Assembly: GCA_022566725.1 (NCBI GenBank)
Contig: JADFIM010000003.1
Span: forward strand, 1-32,687
Length of the DNA: 32,687 bases
Direction: 5' to 3'
From: Planctomycetota bacterium
GTDB taxonomy: Bacteria > Planctomycetota > Phycisphaerae > Phycisphaerales > SM1A02
Part shown: positions 1 through 9,572 of the stretch, in pieces
Layout of the letters: the number at the start of each line of letters is the position of its first letter
Numbering within the stretch: the first letter of the stretch is position 1
The notes under the pieces: model-generated
Told to the model about the DNA's origin: nothing
The model's database searches: none
Seen by the model: the letters and a program-made list of their open reading frames with translations, nothing else
Position numbers and translations under genes: made by a program

Positions 1-2
1 CG

Positions 3-1841
3 AGGGGCCGGCATAGCAGGACCTTCCCGACTGCCGACATCGCAGCCGCCAATGTTCTGCGAATGATTCAGCAGGAGCACGGCGCGGACTGGGTGCAGGT
101 GGCGACGTTCATCTACACCGACGGCCTGGGGCGAGAGGTGGCGCGCGTGCTGCGCTATGAGCCGCCGGACCGCGGCCCGAAGAAACTGAAACAACTGCGG
201 CCGATCCATTGCGACGGCGGGAGCTGGTCAATCGGCGATCCGGCCGGGCAATGGCCGCTGTACCGGCTCGCGGACTTGAACGGCTCGCAGCGCGTCTTCA
301 TCGTCGAGGGCGAAGGAAAGGTCGATGCACTGCGATCGCTTGGACTTAGCGCCACGACTTCGGCCCACGGCTCGAAGGCCGCGGCGAAGACGGACTGGCA
401 ACCACTCGCCGGCCGCGATGTCGTGATTCTGCCAGACGCTGATGATGCCGGCCAGCACTACGCCGAGACGGTCGCACGCATCCTGAATCGAGTTCGTTCG
501 CCGGCAATGGTTCGCATCCTACACCTGCCGGATCTACCGCCGGGCGGCGACATCTGTGAGTTCATAGAGGATCGGCGCACCGACGCGAAGGACGATCTTG
601 CAATCCGCACCGAAATCGAAGACCTGGCGGCGCTGGTCACGGAGTATGTGCCTGCGGCCGAGGGTGACCAGGGTGAGGGACCGCGCCCAGTCATGGTCCG
701 CTTGTCGGATGTGCAGCCAGAGCCGGTGCGCTGGCTCTGGCCGGGTCGGATCGCGCTGGGAAAGGTCGCGATAATCGTCGGTGATCCCGGCTTGGGGAAG
801 TCGTTCATCACGTTGGACATGGCGGCACGCATCTCAAGGGGAACGCCTTGGCCGGATGCGCAGAGTGAGGCGAATCCCGTCGGTGGCACTGTGCTACTAA
901 GCGCCGAAGATGACATCGCCGACACGATCCGGCCACGATTGGATGCAGCCGGCGCAGATGTATCGCGCATCGTTGCGTTGCGCGCGGTGCAGCATGGTGA
1001 GGGTGCGGCCCGCATGTTCAACCTAGCGACCGACCTGGAGGCGCTGGAGCGCGCAATCCGCGAGTGTGAAGACTGCCGGCTCGTGGTGGTCGATCCGATC
1101 ACCGCTTACCTAGGCAAGATCGACAGCCACAAGAACGCCGACATCCGCGGTCTGCTCGCACCGTTAGCGGAAATGGCCGGCCGGCTTGGCGTCGCCATTG
1201 TGGCGGTATCGCATCTGAACAAGAGCGGTACTGGGCCGGCGATGTATCGCACGATGGGAAGTCTGGCGTTTGTTGCAGCCGCGCGTGCTGTCTGGGCCGT
1301 GACCAAGGACAAGGAAGATCCCACACGGCGTCTGGTCCTGCCGGTCAAGAACAACCTGGCCCCGGACAAGGGCGGGCTCGCGTACTCACTGCTGAACGAT
1401 GATGACGGCATTCCCCGCGTCTTCTGGGATGCCGAGCCTGTGTCCATGACTGCGGATGAGGCGTTGAACGATGACGGCGAGGACGAGCGGTCGGAGCGCG
1501 AAGCAGCGGCGGAGTGGCTGCGCGATGCCCTGGCCGCTGGTCCGATGCCGGCAAAGGACGTGAAGGGCGAAGCCAAAGAGAACAGCATCGCCGAACGGAC
1601 GCTGAAGCGGGCGAAGAAGGACATCGGCGCGGAGGCCCGACGACTCGGATTCGGCCAGGGGGCAACGTGGTACTGGGCACTTCCTGGGACCTGGGATTCT
1701 CATAGGGGGCCAAGCGAAGCCATAGGGGGCCAACCCCAGGACGTGGCCCCCTATGGGGAAGTTGGCCCCCTTCGTGATAAACCGGCCGATCGCGGCGGCG
1801 GGGACTCCCCGAATCATTCTGAAATGGGTGCTTTACTATGA
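3..1841 (+). CDS. TOPRIM-RecA-like primase/helicase of an integrative element (5' partial)
   Basis: This is the replication protein of the integrative element. The reading frame stays open back to the first bases of the window, so the true start probably lies upstream; the first in-frame ATG is at 63 and the residue numbers here count from it. A TOPRIM domain spans about residues 75-150, with VEGEGK (E82) and the DADDAG acidic motif near 125-129. A RecA/RepA-like NTPase follows from about 225, with Walker A GDPGLGKS (240-247), Walker B LVVVDP (340-345) and the AVSHLNKS segment near 381. The C-terminal part (about 480-530) looks like a winged-helix linker and is followed by a low-complexity tail encoded over the GGGGGCC repeats. 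Known relatives unwind and prime element DNA. The gene overlaps the next one by 4 bases (ATGA), which indicates one operon with the HTH protein and integrase. An N-terminal zinc-finger or primase part could be missing from view. Confidence 0.85.
   Translation, partial: RGRHSRTFPTADIAAANVLRMIQQEHGADWVQVATFIYTDGLGREVARVLRYEPPDRGPKKLKQLRPIHCDGGSWSIGDPAGQWPLYRLADLNGSQRVFIVEGEGKVDALRSLGLSATTSAHGSKAAAKTDWQPLAGRDVVILPDADDAGQHYAETVARILNRVRSPAMVRILHLPDLPPGGDICEFIEDRRTDAKDDLAIRTEIEDLAALVTEYVPAAEGDQGEGPRPVMVRLSDVQPEPVRWLWPGRIALGKVAIIVGDPGLGKSFITLDMAARISRGTPWPDAQSEANPVGGTVLLSAEDDIADTIRPRLDAAGADVSRIVALRAVQHGEGAARMFNLATDLEALERAIRECEDCRLVVVDPITAYLGKIDSHKNADIRGLLAPLAEMAGRLGVAIVAVSHLNKSGTGPAMYRTMGSLAFVAAARAVWAVTKDKEDPTRRLVLPVKNNLAPDKGGLAYSLLNDDDGIPRVFWDAEPVSMTADEALNDDGEDERSEREAAAEWLRDALAAGPMPAKDVKGEAKENSIAERTLKRAKKDIGAEARRLGFGQGATWYWALPGTWDSHRGPSEAIGGQPQDVAPYGEVGPLRDKPADRGGGDSPNHSEMGALL
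1701..1771. repeat. Iteron-like GGGGGCC repeat cluster in the 3' end of the primase gene
   Basis: CATAGGGGGCCAA occurs twice as a direct repeat starting at 1701 and 1721 (20-base period). It is followed by two inverted copies: GTGGCCCCCTATG at 1743-1755 and TTGGCCCCCT at 1762-1771 (19-base offset). The two arms form a large imperfect inverted repeat about 70 bases long. The geometry, one or two helical turns between sites inside or next to a replication gene, resembles iterons bound by a replication initiator or repressor. That role is inference; the repeats themselves are directly visible. Confidence 0.6.
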
Positions 1842-2092
1842 AGAAAGTGTCGGGTATCCTGTCCATCATGTCCGCGATCTACGATGCCGTCCGCAAGGCC
1901 ATCGCCACGAGTCGGAAGTCCCGGTATCGGCTGTGGCAGGAAACGGGCATCTCGCAGGCCCAGCTGTGCGAGTTCCTGCACGGTCGGCGCGGCATGAGCA
2001 TGGAGAGCTTGGAAACGCTGGCTGAAGCCCTCGGATTGGAAATCATGGTCCGGCCTGTGAAGCGCAAGCCGGTGAACAAGAAGGGACGCTGA
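1838..2092 (+). CDS. Small XRE-type helix-turn-helix protein of the integrative element
   Basis: An 84-residue basic protein. Its core, about residues 24-70, has the pattern of a Cro/CI (XRE) helix-turn-helix: YRLWQETGISQAQLCEFLHG, then SLETLAEALGLEI. The C-terminal tail is Lys/Arg rich. It starts at an ATG that overlaps the primase stop, and a second in-frame ATG at 1868 could equally be the start. It sits between the replication gene and the integrase with 3 bases to the integrase ATG, so the three genes are almost certainly co-transcribed. Such proteins usually act as element-encoded regulators or excisionase-like factors; which of these applies cannot be decided here. Confidence 0.75.
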   Translation: MKKVSGILSIMSAIYDAVRKAIATSRKSRYRLWQETGISQAQLCEFLHGRRGMSMESLETLAEALGLEIMVRPVKRKPVNKKGR

Positions 2093-2095
2093 ATC

Positions 2096-3436
<1,341 letters not shown>

Positions 3437-3481
3437 CCAAGTTCCTTGGTGTGTGCGAGTCTATCGGCCGGCCGGATTGGG

Positions 3482-5161
3482 TCAAGCCTTTCGGGTCGAG
3501 GCAGTGGTCGGTCGGAGCAGACAGCAGCCGGTCATCGCCGCGGGTTGTTGCAGCCCGAGCATGGCCAGCACGGTGGGGGCGATGTCGGCCAGCCGGCCGG
3601 CGGAGTGCAACGACCGGCCCTTGAACGCCTCACCGATTACGATCAGCGGCACGTCGTAGGTGGTGTGGGCGGTGTGAGGACAATCGTTCTCGGGGTCCCA
3701 CATCTGCTCGGCGTTGCCGTGGTCCGCGGTCACCATGAGCGAGCCCCCGCGCGCCAGCGCAGCGTCAACAATTCGCCCGACACATTCATCCACGACCTCG
3801 ATGGCGCGGGTCGCCGCGTCGAGGTTGCCGGAGTGGCCGACCATGTCCCCGTTGGCGAAGTTCACCACGATCAACGTTTCACAGTCGTTGGCGGCCAACC
3901 GCCCGAGCACCGCGTCACACACCTCGTAGGCCGACATTTGCGGCTTCTGATCGTAGGTGCTGACCTCACGGGGGCTCGGCGCCAGCATCCAGCTTTCGCC
4001 GGCAAACGGCTCCTCGCGGTAGTCGTTGAAGAACAAGGTGACGTGCGGGTATTTCTCGCTCTCGGCGCAGCGGAACTGTGTCAGTCCTGCCCGGCTGATC
4101 ACCTCGCCGAGGATGTCGGGCATCTTGGGAGGCTTTTCAAACGCGACGGCGGTCACCGGCAGGCCGGCTTCGTAGCCGGTCATCGTGCAGAAATACAGGT
4201 CGTCGAGCTTTGGGCCGCGGTCAAAGCCACCGCCTTGCACCTTGGCCCATTCGTGATCGTCGAGCACGAATGCCTTGGTCAGTTCGCGCGGCCGGTCACC
4301 GCGGAAGTTGAAGAAGATGACCGCATCGCCGGGTTGGATGCGGGACGGTCGATGATCGCCGGCGTCACCAGTGATTTGAGTGGGATCGATGAACTCATCG
4401 CCGCTACGGTTCGGCTCGGACGGCCGGTCGTAGTACTCTTGAACAGCCTGGGCTGCAGAGCTGGCAGTACGCGGCGCGCCGGCTACTGCCAACGATTCGG
4501 GGGTCCAGGCTGCGGTAAGGCATGTGTAGGCCCGGGCGACACGCCCCCAGCGGTGGTCGCGGTCCAATGCGTAGTAGCGACCCATGACCGTGGCGATGCG
4601 CCCGACGCTCGCTTCGGCCAGTTTGCGGTCCAGTCGTTCGATGAATCCCAGGCCGGTGTGGGGACCGGTGTCCCGTCCGTCGGTGATGGCGTGGACGAAC
4701 AGCCGCCCGGCCCCGAAGCCTTCTCCCGCAGCCAAATCAATCAAGGCAAAGAGGTGTTGGATATCGCTGTGAATCAGCCCGTCGCTGACCAGCCCCAGCA
4801 GATGCACGTTGCCGGAGGTTCGGAGTGCATGATCGAACGCTTGGCCAAGGGCGGCGTTGTTGAAGAACGAGCCGTCTTGGATCGCGCGGGTGATCCGCAC
4901 GGTCTCCTGCTCGACGATCCGTCCGGCGCCGATATTCTGATGCCCGACCTCGGAGTTGCCCATGGTTGCCGGCGGCAGGCCGACCTCTTCGCCGCATGTT
5001 CGGATCAAGGTGGCCGGCCATTGGTCCATGAGGCGATCGGCGACGGGGGTACAGGCGAGCTTGACGGCGTTGAAGCGATCGTGAGTTGAGTTGGGGTTCT
5101 CGCCCCACCCGTCGCGAATGATCAGGACGAGCGGCCTGTTTGTGAGTGCGTCTTGCGACAT
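3482..5161 (-). CDS. gpmI: 2,3-bisphosphoglycerate-independent phosphoglycerate mutase
   Basis: This cytosolic glycolytic enzyme interconverts 3- and 2-phosphoglycerate using two metal ions and a phosphoserine intermediate. It has 559 residues, somewhat above the usual 510 or so. Visible signatures are IIRDGWG (metal-binding Asp17), MGNSEVGHQNIGAGR (nucleophile Ser70), GRDTGPHTG, GRYYALDRDHRW, FFNFRGDRPRE in the transferase lid domain, and near the C-terminus NFANGDMVGHSG and TADHGNAEQMWD carrying metal ligands. The protein is intact from end to end. The ATG at 5161 puts the conserved PLVLIIRDGWG close to the N-terminus as expected; no clear Shine-Dalgarno is seen. It is divergent from the YggS-like gene, and tRNA-Lys follows it on the same strand. 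Confidence 0.97.
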   Translation of the reverse strand: MSQDALTNRPLVLIIRDGWGENPNSTHDRFNAVKLACTPVADRLMDQWPATLIRTCGEEVGLPPATMGNSEVGHQNIGAGRIVEQETVRITRAIQDGSFFNNAALGQAFDHALRTSGNVHLLGLVSDGLIHSDIQHLFALIDLAAGEGFGAGRLFVHAITDGRDTGPHTGLGFIERLDRKLAEASVGRIATVMGRYYALDRDHRWGRVARAYTCLTAAWTPESLAVAGAPRTASSAAQAVQEYYDRPSEPNRSGDEFIDPTQITGDAGDHRPSRIQPGDAVIFFNFRGDRPRELTKAFVLDDHEWAKVQGGGFDRGPKLDDLYFCTMTGYEAGLPVTAVAFEKPPKMPDILGEVISRAGLTQFRCAESEKYPHVTLFFNDYREEPFAGESWMLAPSPREVSTYDQKPQMSAYEVCDAVLGRLAANDCETLIVVNFANGDMVGHSGNLDAATRAIEVVDECVGRIVDAALARGGSLMVTADHGNAEQMWDPENDCPHTAHTTYDVPLIVIGEAFKGRSLHSAGRLADIAPTVLAMLGLQQPAAMTGCCLLRPTTASTRKA

Positions 5162-5317
5162 CGATCAGTAGCGTAACGCATTCTGGTCGCTCAGTCTGGC
5201 GCGACCAAACGCCGTAAGCGGTATGCGAAGGAGGCCGAGTCTTCGGGCGGGTTGTGGGTTCCATGCCCAGCGCGTATGCTCAGGATCATGGCGGTCACAT
5301 CGCATGAGAGGGCGCAG

Positions 5318-6097
5318 ATGAAAGCTGATGCATCCCTGAAGCAGCGCTATGAAGCCGTTCGAGCGCGGATCGCTGCTGCGGCTGTTCACAGGGGTCATCG
5401 CGCCGACGACATTCTCCTGACGGTCGTGACCAAACTCGCCTCCATCGATCAGATTCGTGAGCTGATCGCGCTGGGGCACATGGACTTTGGCGAAAGCCGC
5501 GTGCAGACCCTGCTGCATCGTGCAGCCCAGATCGATGAGTTTATGCAACGGCACCGCCAACTGAGCAGCGGCAGGCTGGTCAATCTCCCTGATCAGGTGC
5601 GGTGGCACATGATCGGGCATTTGCAGCGCAACAAGGTGCGCAAGGTGCTCGGGATGGTTCGGCTCATCCATTCAGTCGATTCACTTCGCCTGGCCGAGGA
5701 GATTCAAGTCGCAGCGGCGCGGCGCGACGAACCGGTGGAATTGCTGGTTCAGGTCAACACGTCCGGTGAGAAGATGAAATCCGGCGTGGCCCCGGCGGCC
5801 GCGTGCCACCTGATCGAGCAGATCGACACGATGATGAACATTCGTCCGCGCGGACTCATGTGCATGGGCCCCCTGGTGCAAGACCCCCAGCTGGCTCGCC
5901 CCACTTTCGAGCGCTGCCATGAGATTTTCGAAGACATCCGCAGCGCCGAAGTCGGCGGCGAGCAGTTCGACATCTTGTCAATGGGCATGAGTAACGACTT
6001 CGAGGTCGCGATCGAATGCGGCGCGAACATTGTCCGAGTGGGATCGGCGATCTTCGGGTCACCATTGTCCGCGGAGGATCCGTCGGACATTCCCTAA
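5318..6097 (+). CDS. yggS: YggS/PROSC-family PLP homeostasis protein
   Basis: A pyridoxal-phosphate-binding single-domain TIM-barrel protein of the alanine-racemase-like fold that buffers PLP. Motifs in order are LTVVTK (PLP lysine), MDFGESRVQ, WHMIGHLQRNKV, IHSVDSLRLAEEI, VQVNTSGEKMKSGV, GLMCMGP, LSMGMSNDFEVAIECGANIVRVGSAIFG. All are diagnostic for the family. The ORF is open from a TTG at 5252, with ATGs at 5276, 5288 and 5318. I chose 5318 because GAGAGG lies 7 bases upstream and the family begins just before the helix containing RYEAVRARIAAAA. That gives 259 residues, a little longer than E. coli YggS. It runs convergent to the small secreted protein genes. Confidence 0.92.
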   Translation: MKADASLKQRYEAVRARIAAAAVHRGHRADDILLTVVTKLASIDQIRELIALGHMDFGESRVQTLLHRAAQIDEFMQRHRQLSSGRLVNLPDQVRWHMIGHLQRNKVRKVLGMVRLIHSVDSLRLAEEIQVAAARRDEPVELLVQVNTSGEKMKSGVAPAAACHLIEQIDTMMNIRPRGLMCMGPLVQDPQLARPTFERCHEIFEDIRSAEVGGEQFDILSMGMSNDFEVAIECGANIVRVGSAIFGSPLSAEDPSDIP

Positions 6098-6153
6098 AGC
6101 GGTTGTGGCTCAAGTGTAGCGATTTGACGAGCCGCGCAGGTCAGCAATCGGCC

Positions 6154-6477
6154 CTACGGTCGGGCTCTGCGGAACAAGAAGTCGAGGCTCCCGCCATCTC
6201 GCAGGATGATTTGCCCCCGGCGGGCGTCCTCGATCTCATAGACCATCAGCACCTGATCGCGATTGTCAATCACATACAGCAGCTCATCAGGATCCGCATC
6301 GCCTCCGCGGCCCGAATTGGTGGTCATGATCGTGTAGTCGGCGCGGCTCGTGGTCATCTCGCCATGGGCCGTCTGACTTGGCAGCCGACCGGCCTGGACG
6401 ATCGTCAGAGCAGCGATCACCAAGGCCGAGGCCCACAATGCAGCGGCTGAATTGCTGATGTGTTGGGTACGACTCAT
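6154..6477 (-). CDS. Small secreted or membrane-anchored hypothetical protein (DYT repeat family, copy 2)
   Basis: I do not recognise a named family. The 107-residue product starts at the ATG at 6477 (the ORF extends to a TTG at 6492). It has one hydrophobic N-terminal segment (ALWASALVIAALTIVQA) that should act as a signal peptide or anchor. The exported part contains SRADYTIMTT, ELLYVIDNRDQVLMVYEI and a Gly/Arg-rich end. The upstream gene on the same strand encodes a protein of the same layout with matching DYT, YIVD, NQ and VTY positions, so the two look like an old tandem duplication. They are about 20 bases apart and probably co-transcribed. Function unknown; the beta-strand-rich pattern suggests a small envelope protein. 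Confidence 0.65.
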   Translation of the reverse strand: MSRTQHISNSAAALWASALVIAALTIVQAGRLPSQTAHGEMTTSRADYTIMTTNSGRGGDADPDELLYVIDNRDQVLMVYEIEDARRGQIILRDGGSLDFLFRRARP

Positions 6478-6498
6478 AGAGTGCCTGCTCAAATGGTT

Positions 6499-6843
6499 CT
6501 AGCTGCCGGGTCGGGTCCGCACGCGCATCAGCCCGGCAGAATCGGCGGCAAGATTCCGGTAGCCGATTCCGCCAATGCGCTTGTTGCTCTGGCTGTAGGT
6601 CACGGCAATCAATTCCTGGTTGGACGTGTCAACGATGTATACGACTGAGCTATCGGCGCCGTTGGCGCGACCGGCGACCATCGTATAATCGCCTCGTCCC
6701 CTGTCTTGGGCAGCGACGGAAGGACCAAACGTGACCACCGCGAGCAACCCGAGCAAGACCGCATTGAGCGCCAGCAGAGCCATGAGTTTCGGCTCAGTCG
6801 GCGGCCTTTGACTCGCAATCACTCGCATGGCTGAAATCCTCAT
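6499..6843 (-). CDS. Small secreted or membrane-anchored hypothetical protein (DYT repeat family, copy 1)
   Basis: No named family is recognised. The ATG at 6843 begins a 114-residue product with an N-terminal hydrophobic segment (LMALLALNAVLLGLLAVVTF) followed by PSVAAQD, a plausible signal peptidase site. The mature part reads GDYTMVAGRANG, SVVYIVDTSNQELIAVTY, then a Gly-rich stretch. The longer ORF back to 7236 runs through the neighbouring small membrane gene and has no conserved content there, so I rejected that start. It is paralogous in layout to the next gene downstream on the same strand. It may belong to a transcription unit beginning with the HYExAFE gene. Confidence 0.65.
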   Translation of the reverse strand: MRISAMRVIASQRPPTEPKLMALLALNAVLLGLLAVVTFGPSVAAQDRGRGDYTMVAGRANGADSSVVYIVDTSNQELIAVTYSQSNKRIGGIGYRNLAADSAGLMRVRTRPGS

Positions 6844-6908
6844 GAGACAACCTACTGAGGGCGCGTGGTGGCAATAAGAGATCCCCAAAAACCTGCGGAC
6901 AATCTTAT

Positions 6909-7139
6909 CTAGTCTTGGTGCCCGCGCTTCGACGGCATCAGGCTCACCAGCATTACCAGGGCCAGCAGGACAACGATGATCAAGTAGCCCAGCCACACTG
7001 GCTGGGAGCGCCGAAGGGTGGGCGGGGGCACCGTTTGCTGGGCCCAGGCAATGGCGGGCGCGAGGATCGCCGCTGAGATCGTGATCGCCGAGCCAGCCTG
7101 AACAACGAGTCTTGAGAAGCTGCGCATCGACTTTAGCAT
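6909..7139 (-). CDS. Small membrane protein with signal peptide and C-terminal helix
   Basis: A 76-residue protein with an N-terminal signal-like segment (AITISAAILAPAIAWAQ), a short Pro-rich periplasmic stretch (QQTVPPPTLRRSQP) and a strong transmembrane helix (YLIIVVLLALVMLVSL) ending in the polar tail MPSKRGHQD. The start at 7139 overlaps the end of the HYExAFE gene by 7 bases, indicating translational coupling; an ATG at 7127 is also possible. Small proteins with the PSKRGHQD ending are, to my recollection, a planctomycete type. No function can be assigned. Confidence 0.65.
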   Translation of the reverse strand: MLKSMRSFSRLVVQAGSAITISAAILAPAIAWAQQTVPPPTLRRSQPVWLGYLIIVVLLALVMLVSLMPSKRGHQD

Positions 7140-7696
7140 AGCGCTTTGTCAGCGGCGTCGCAAGCCGGCTGTATTGTCTGTGGGCGTCGGGCCGAGAACG
7201 GCTGGCTGATCCGCTTGAACGCCTCGGCGGGCACATACACTGTGCGCCATTTGCTTGACCGCCTCACCATCGACTGACTGTACGCATCCAACCGGACCTC
7301 CCGCAACGCATACCACTTTGTGCCGAACTCGAAGAGTTCCTCGAACAGCGCATCGGGAGGCTGCCGGCGAAGGCAATAGGCAAACACGAAGACCGCCTCG
7401 AAGCCCGGCCCAAAAAGCTTCTGCCAGCGCTGCAAGCCTCGGATATCGTCATCCGTGACCCAGCTCTCGAACTGCCGGCTCCTGCCAGTTGCTGAGCCGT
7501 ACATTCGACCCTTGACATCCACCAGCAGATTCCTACCGGGCGCGTAAACCACGAAGTCGAACGACTTGATCGCCTTAGGCGATTGCCCGGCGGGCATCAG
7601 CGATTTCTTGGCCTCATCAACGGCAACGTATGGCACCCGGTTCGCACGGAGGTAATGCTCGAATGCCTGCTCGTAATGGAATCGGCGCTGTGCCAC
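7133..7696 (-). CDS. HYExAFE-family protein, nuclease-like fold
   Basis: A 187-residue protein with the diagnostic N-terminal motif HYEQAFE at residues 7-13, which defines a planctomycete family of unknown function. Further on, FDFVVYAP followed by LLVDVKGR gives a D-x(n)-DxK pattern of the kind seen in PD-(D/E)xK nucleases and Holliday-junction-resolvase-like folds. This suggests a DNA-acting role, but no activity is established from sequence. The C-terminal 25 residues look disordered. The start is a GTG at 7696, immediately before AQRRFHYEQ. It leads a compact minus-strand group with the small membrane gene overlapping its end. Confidence 0.85.
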   Translation of the reverse strand: MAQRRFHYEQAFEHYLRANRVPYVAVDEAKKSLMPAGQSPKAIKSFDFVVYAPGRNLLVDVKGRMYGSATGRSRQFESWVTDDDIRGLQRWQKLFGPGFEAVFVFAYCLRRQPPDALFEELFEFGTKWYALREVRLDAYSQSMVRRSSKWRTVYVPAEAFKRISQPFSARRPQTIQPACDAADKALC

Positions 7697-7833
7697 GGTG
7701 GGAGAGTACCGGTCGTCAATGCTTCAGATCTCTGACTACCAGGATAACGTTCCATGCGCGGCACTGCGAGGCTGCTTCTTGATTTGTCCGCAGATTTGTG
7801 GCGTCCCGAGGCTCCCGTCGCGAGCTTGGGCAC

Positions 7834-8748
7834 CTATCGAAGATCAGCAGAGTCCTTTGCTCCAAGAGTGCGGTAGATCTCGGTCGTTGCATCGGACTGG
7901 TTGAGAGTATAGAAGTGGATACCTCGTACATCGTGGTCGATGAGGTCGCGGCACTGCTCCGTGGCCCAGTGGATCCCCACCCGCTTGACCGCTTCGGGGT
8001 CATCCTGGCAGCGGTAGATCTGCTTCAGAAGCGGCGCGGGGAAGCGTGTGCCGCCGGCCAGCTCAGCCATCCGATGTAACGTCTTCACCGAAGTAATGGG
8101 CATGATGCCTGCGACCAACGGCACCTTGATTCCCACCAGGTCACATCGGGCGCACCAATCGTAGAACGCGCGATTGTCGAAGAACATTTGCGTACAGACG
8201 TAGTCCGCCCCGGCATCAACCTTCGCCTTGAGATGATCGAGGTCTTTCAGGGCGTTGGGGGTGTCGGGGTGCCCTTCGGGGAACCCGGCGACGCCGACGC
8301 CGAAGCCGCGGGAATCGGGGTGACGGCCGCGCTCGCTAAATCGGCGGATGCACTTGACCAGATCAATAGCGTACTTGAACTCATCATTTGAACGGTCGTA
8401 GTTGAGCATTCCCTGCGGTGGGTCGCCGTGCAGGGCGACGATGTTGGAGATTCCGCGCTGAGCATAGCGGTCGAGGATTCGTTGGATCTCGTCGGCGGTA
8501 TGGCACACGCAGGTCAGGTGGGGCGCAGGATCGAGGCTGGTGCTTTCGGTCAGCCGAACGACCAGATCGTGGGTTTGCTCTCGGGTGGAGCCGCCGGCTC
8601 CGTAGGTCACCGAGACGAACGACGGCCCCAGCGCCTCGAAGTCACTGATCTTTCTGAACAATGCCTCCCAGCCGGTGTCAGATTTTGGCGGGAAGAACTC
8701 GAAGCTCAAGGTGATCGAGTCCCGCTGGAAGATGTCGTTGATGTGCAT
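7834..8748 (-). CDS. metF: 5,10-methylenetetrahydrofolate reductase
   Basis: The FAD enzyme that reduces methylene-THF to methyl-THF for methionine synthesis. It has 304 residues, close to E. coli MetF (296). Visible motifs are LSFEFFPPKSD at the N-terminus (catalytic Glu region), FVSVTYGAGGSTREQTHDLV, HLTCVCHTADEI, NIVALHGDPPQG, VGVAGFPEGHPD, KVDAGADYVCTQMFFDN and VPLVAGIMPI, followed by the C-terminal IHFYTLNQSDAT segment. The whole catalytic TIM barrel is present. It is transcribed divergently from rex with 96 bases between the start codons, and lies upstream of the HYExAFE gene in the same direction. Confidence 0.97.
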   Translation of the reverse strand: MHINDIFQRDSITLSFEFFPPKSDTGWEALFRKISDFEALGPSFVSVTYGAGGSTREQTHDLVVRLTESTSLDPAPHLTCVCHTADEIQRILDRYAQRGISNIVALHGDPPQGMLNYDRSNDEFKYAIDLVKCIRRFSERGRHPDSRGFGVGVAGFPEGHPDTPNALKDLDHLKAKVDAGADYVCTQMFFDNRAFYDWCARCDLVGIKVPLVAGIMPITSVKTLHRMAELAGGTRFPAPLLKQIYRCQDDPEAVKRVGIHWATEQCRDLIDHDVRGIHFYTLNQSDATTEIYRTLGAKDSADLR

Positions 8749-8844
8749 AGACCACCATCGTAGACAGTTGCGAGCCGCTTCGATGCGCAGAGACTACGGA
8801 GTGATACACTGCTGGTCAGCCAACACCCCAAGGTACCGCCGACA

Positions 8845-9525
8845 ATGCCCTCTCGCGCCAGGATTCCCCGTCCGACTGTCAAGCGGCTGAGCCTGTATCT
8901 GCGCGAGCTTGAGTCGCGGGTCGAGCTGGACCAACAAACCATCAGCTCGAAGCAATTGGGTGATGCCCTCGGACTGACGGACGCGCAGGTTCGAAAGGAC
9001 CTGGCGTACTTCGGTCAGTTCGGCCACCCCGGGATCGGCTATCGAGTGAGCGAGCTCACCGAACGCCTTCGCCAGATCCTCGGAACGGATCGGAAATGGA
9101 ATGCCGCAGTGATCGGGGCGGGAAACATCGGCCGGGCGCTGATGGCGTATCAGCGGTTCCGGCGCAAAGGCTTCGAGATCGTCGCGGTGTTTGATAATGA
9201 CGCCGACGTCATCGGCCGGGTGATTTCGGGGCACCGCGTTCGGCCGATGGAGGATCTGCCGGACCTGGTTCGGGAGCGGGATATCAAGATCGGCATTGTG
9301 GCCGTGCCGGCCGGGGCCGCACAAGAAGTTGCTGACGCGCTGATCGACGCGGGGGTGCTGGGCATTCTGAACTTTGCCCCGATCCGCCTCGACGTGCGCG
9401 ACGCGGTGAGCATCACCAGCGTGGACTTCTCGGTTTCACTTGAACAGCTCGCGTTCCAGATATCGCTGGGGCTGACTGGATCGCTCGATGAACGCGATGA
9501 GCCGACGGCGCCACGCGAGGGATGA
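8845..9525 (+). CDS. rex: Redox-sensing transcriptional repressor Rex
   Basis: A 226-residue NAD(H)-responsive repressor. The N-terminal winged helix (about residues 5-75) carries RLSLYLRELE, ISSKQLGDALGLTDAQVRKDLAYFGQFG and the family turn HPGIGYRV. The Rossmann domain begins with VIGAGNIGRALM (89-100) and continues with IVAVFDND, GIVAVPAGAAQEVADAL, GILNFAPI and the C-terminal swapped helix SLEQLAFQI. All family landmarks are intact. Rex dimers sense the NADH/NAD ratio and repress fermentation and respiration genes. I saw no convincing TTGTGA-type Rex operator in the metF-rex intergenic region, so autoregulation is not supported by what I can see. Confidence 0.95.
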   Translation: MPSRARIPRPTVKRLSLYLRELESRVELDQQTISSKQLGDALGLTDAQVRKDLAYFGQFGHPGIGYRVSELTERLRQILGTDRKWNAAVIGAGNIGRALMAYQRFRRKGFEIVAVFDNDADVIGRVISGHRVRPMEDLPDLVRERDIKIGIVAVPAGAAQEVADALIDAGVLGILNFAPIRLDVRDAVSITSVDFSVSLEQLAFQISLGLTGSLDERDEPTAPREG

Positions 9526-9572
9526 GCCGCGGCGTCCTCGCCCCCGGAGGTCCAACAACCGGAGCAGCGCCC

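Noticed and set aside
3446-5089. 547-residue + strand ORF
   Set aside because: It is the antisense frame of gpmI, which has complete catalytic motifs on the minus strand. Long antisense ORFs are expected at this GC content.
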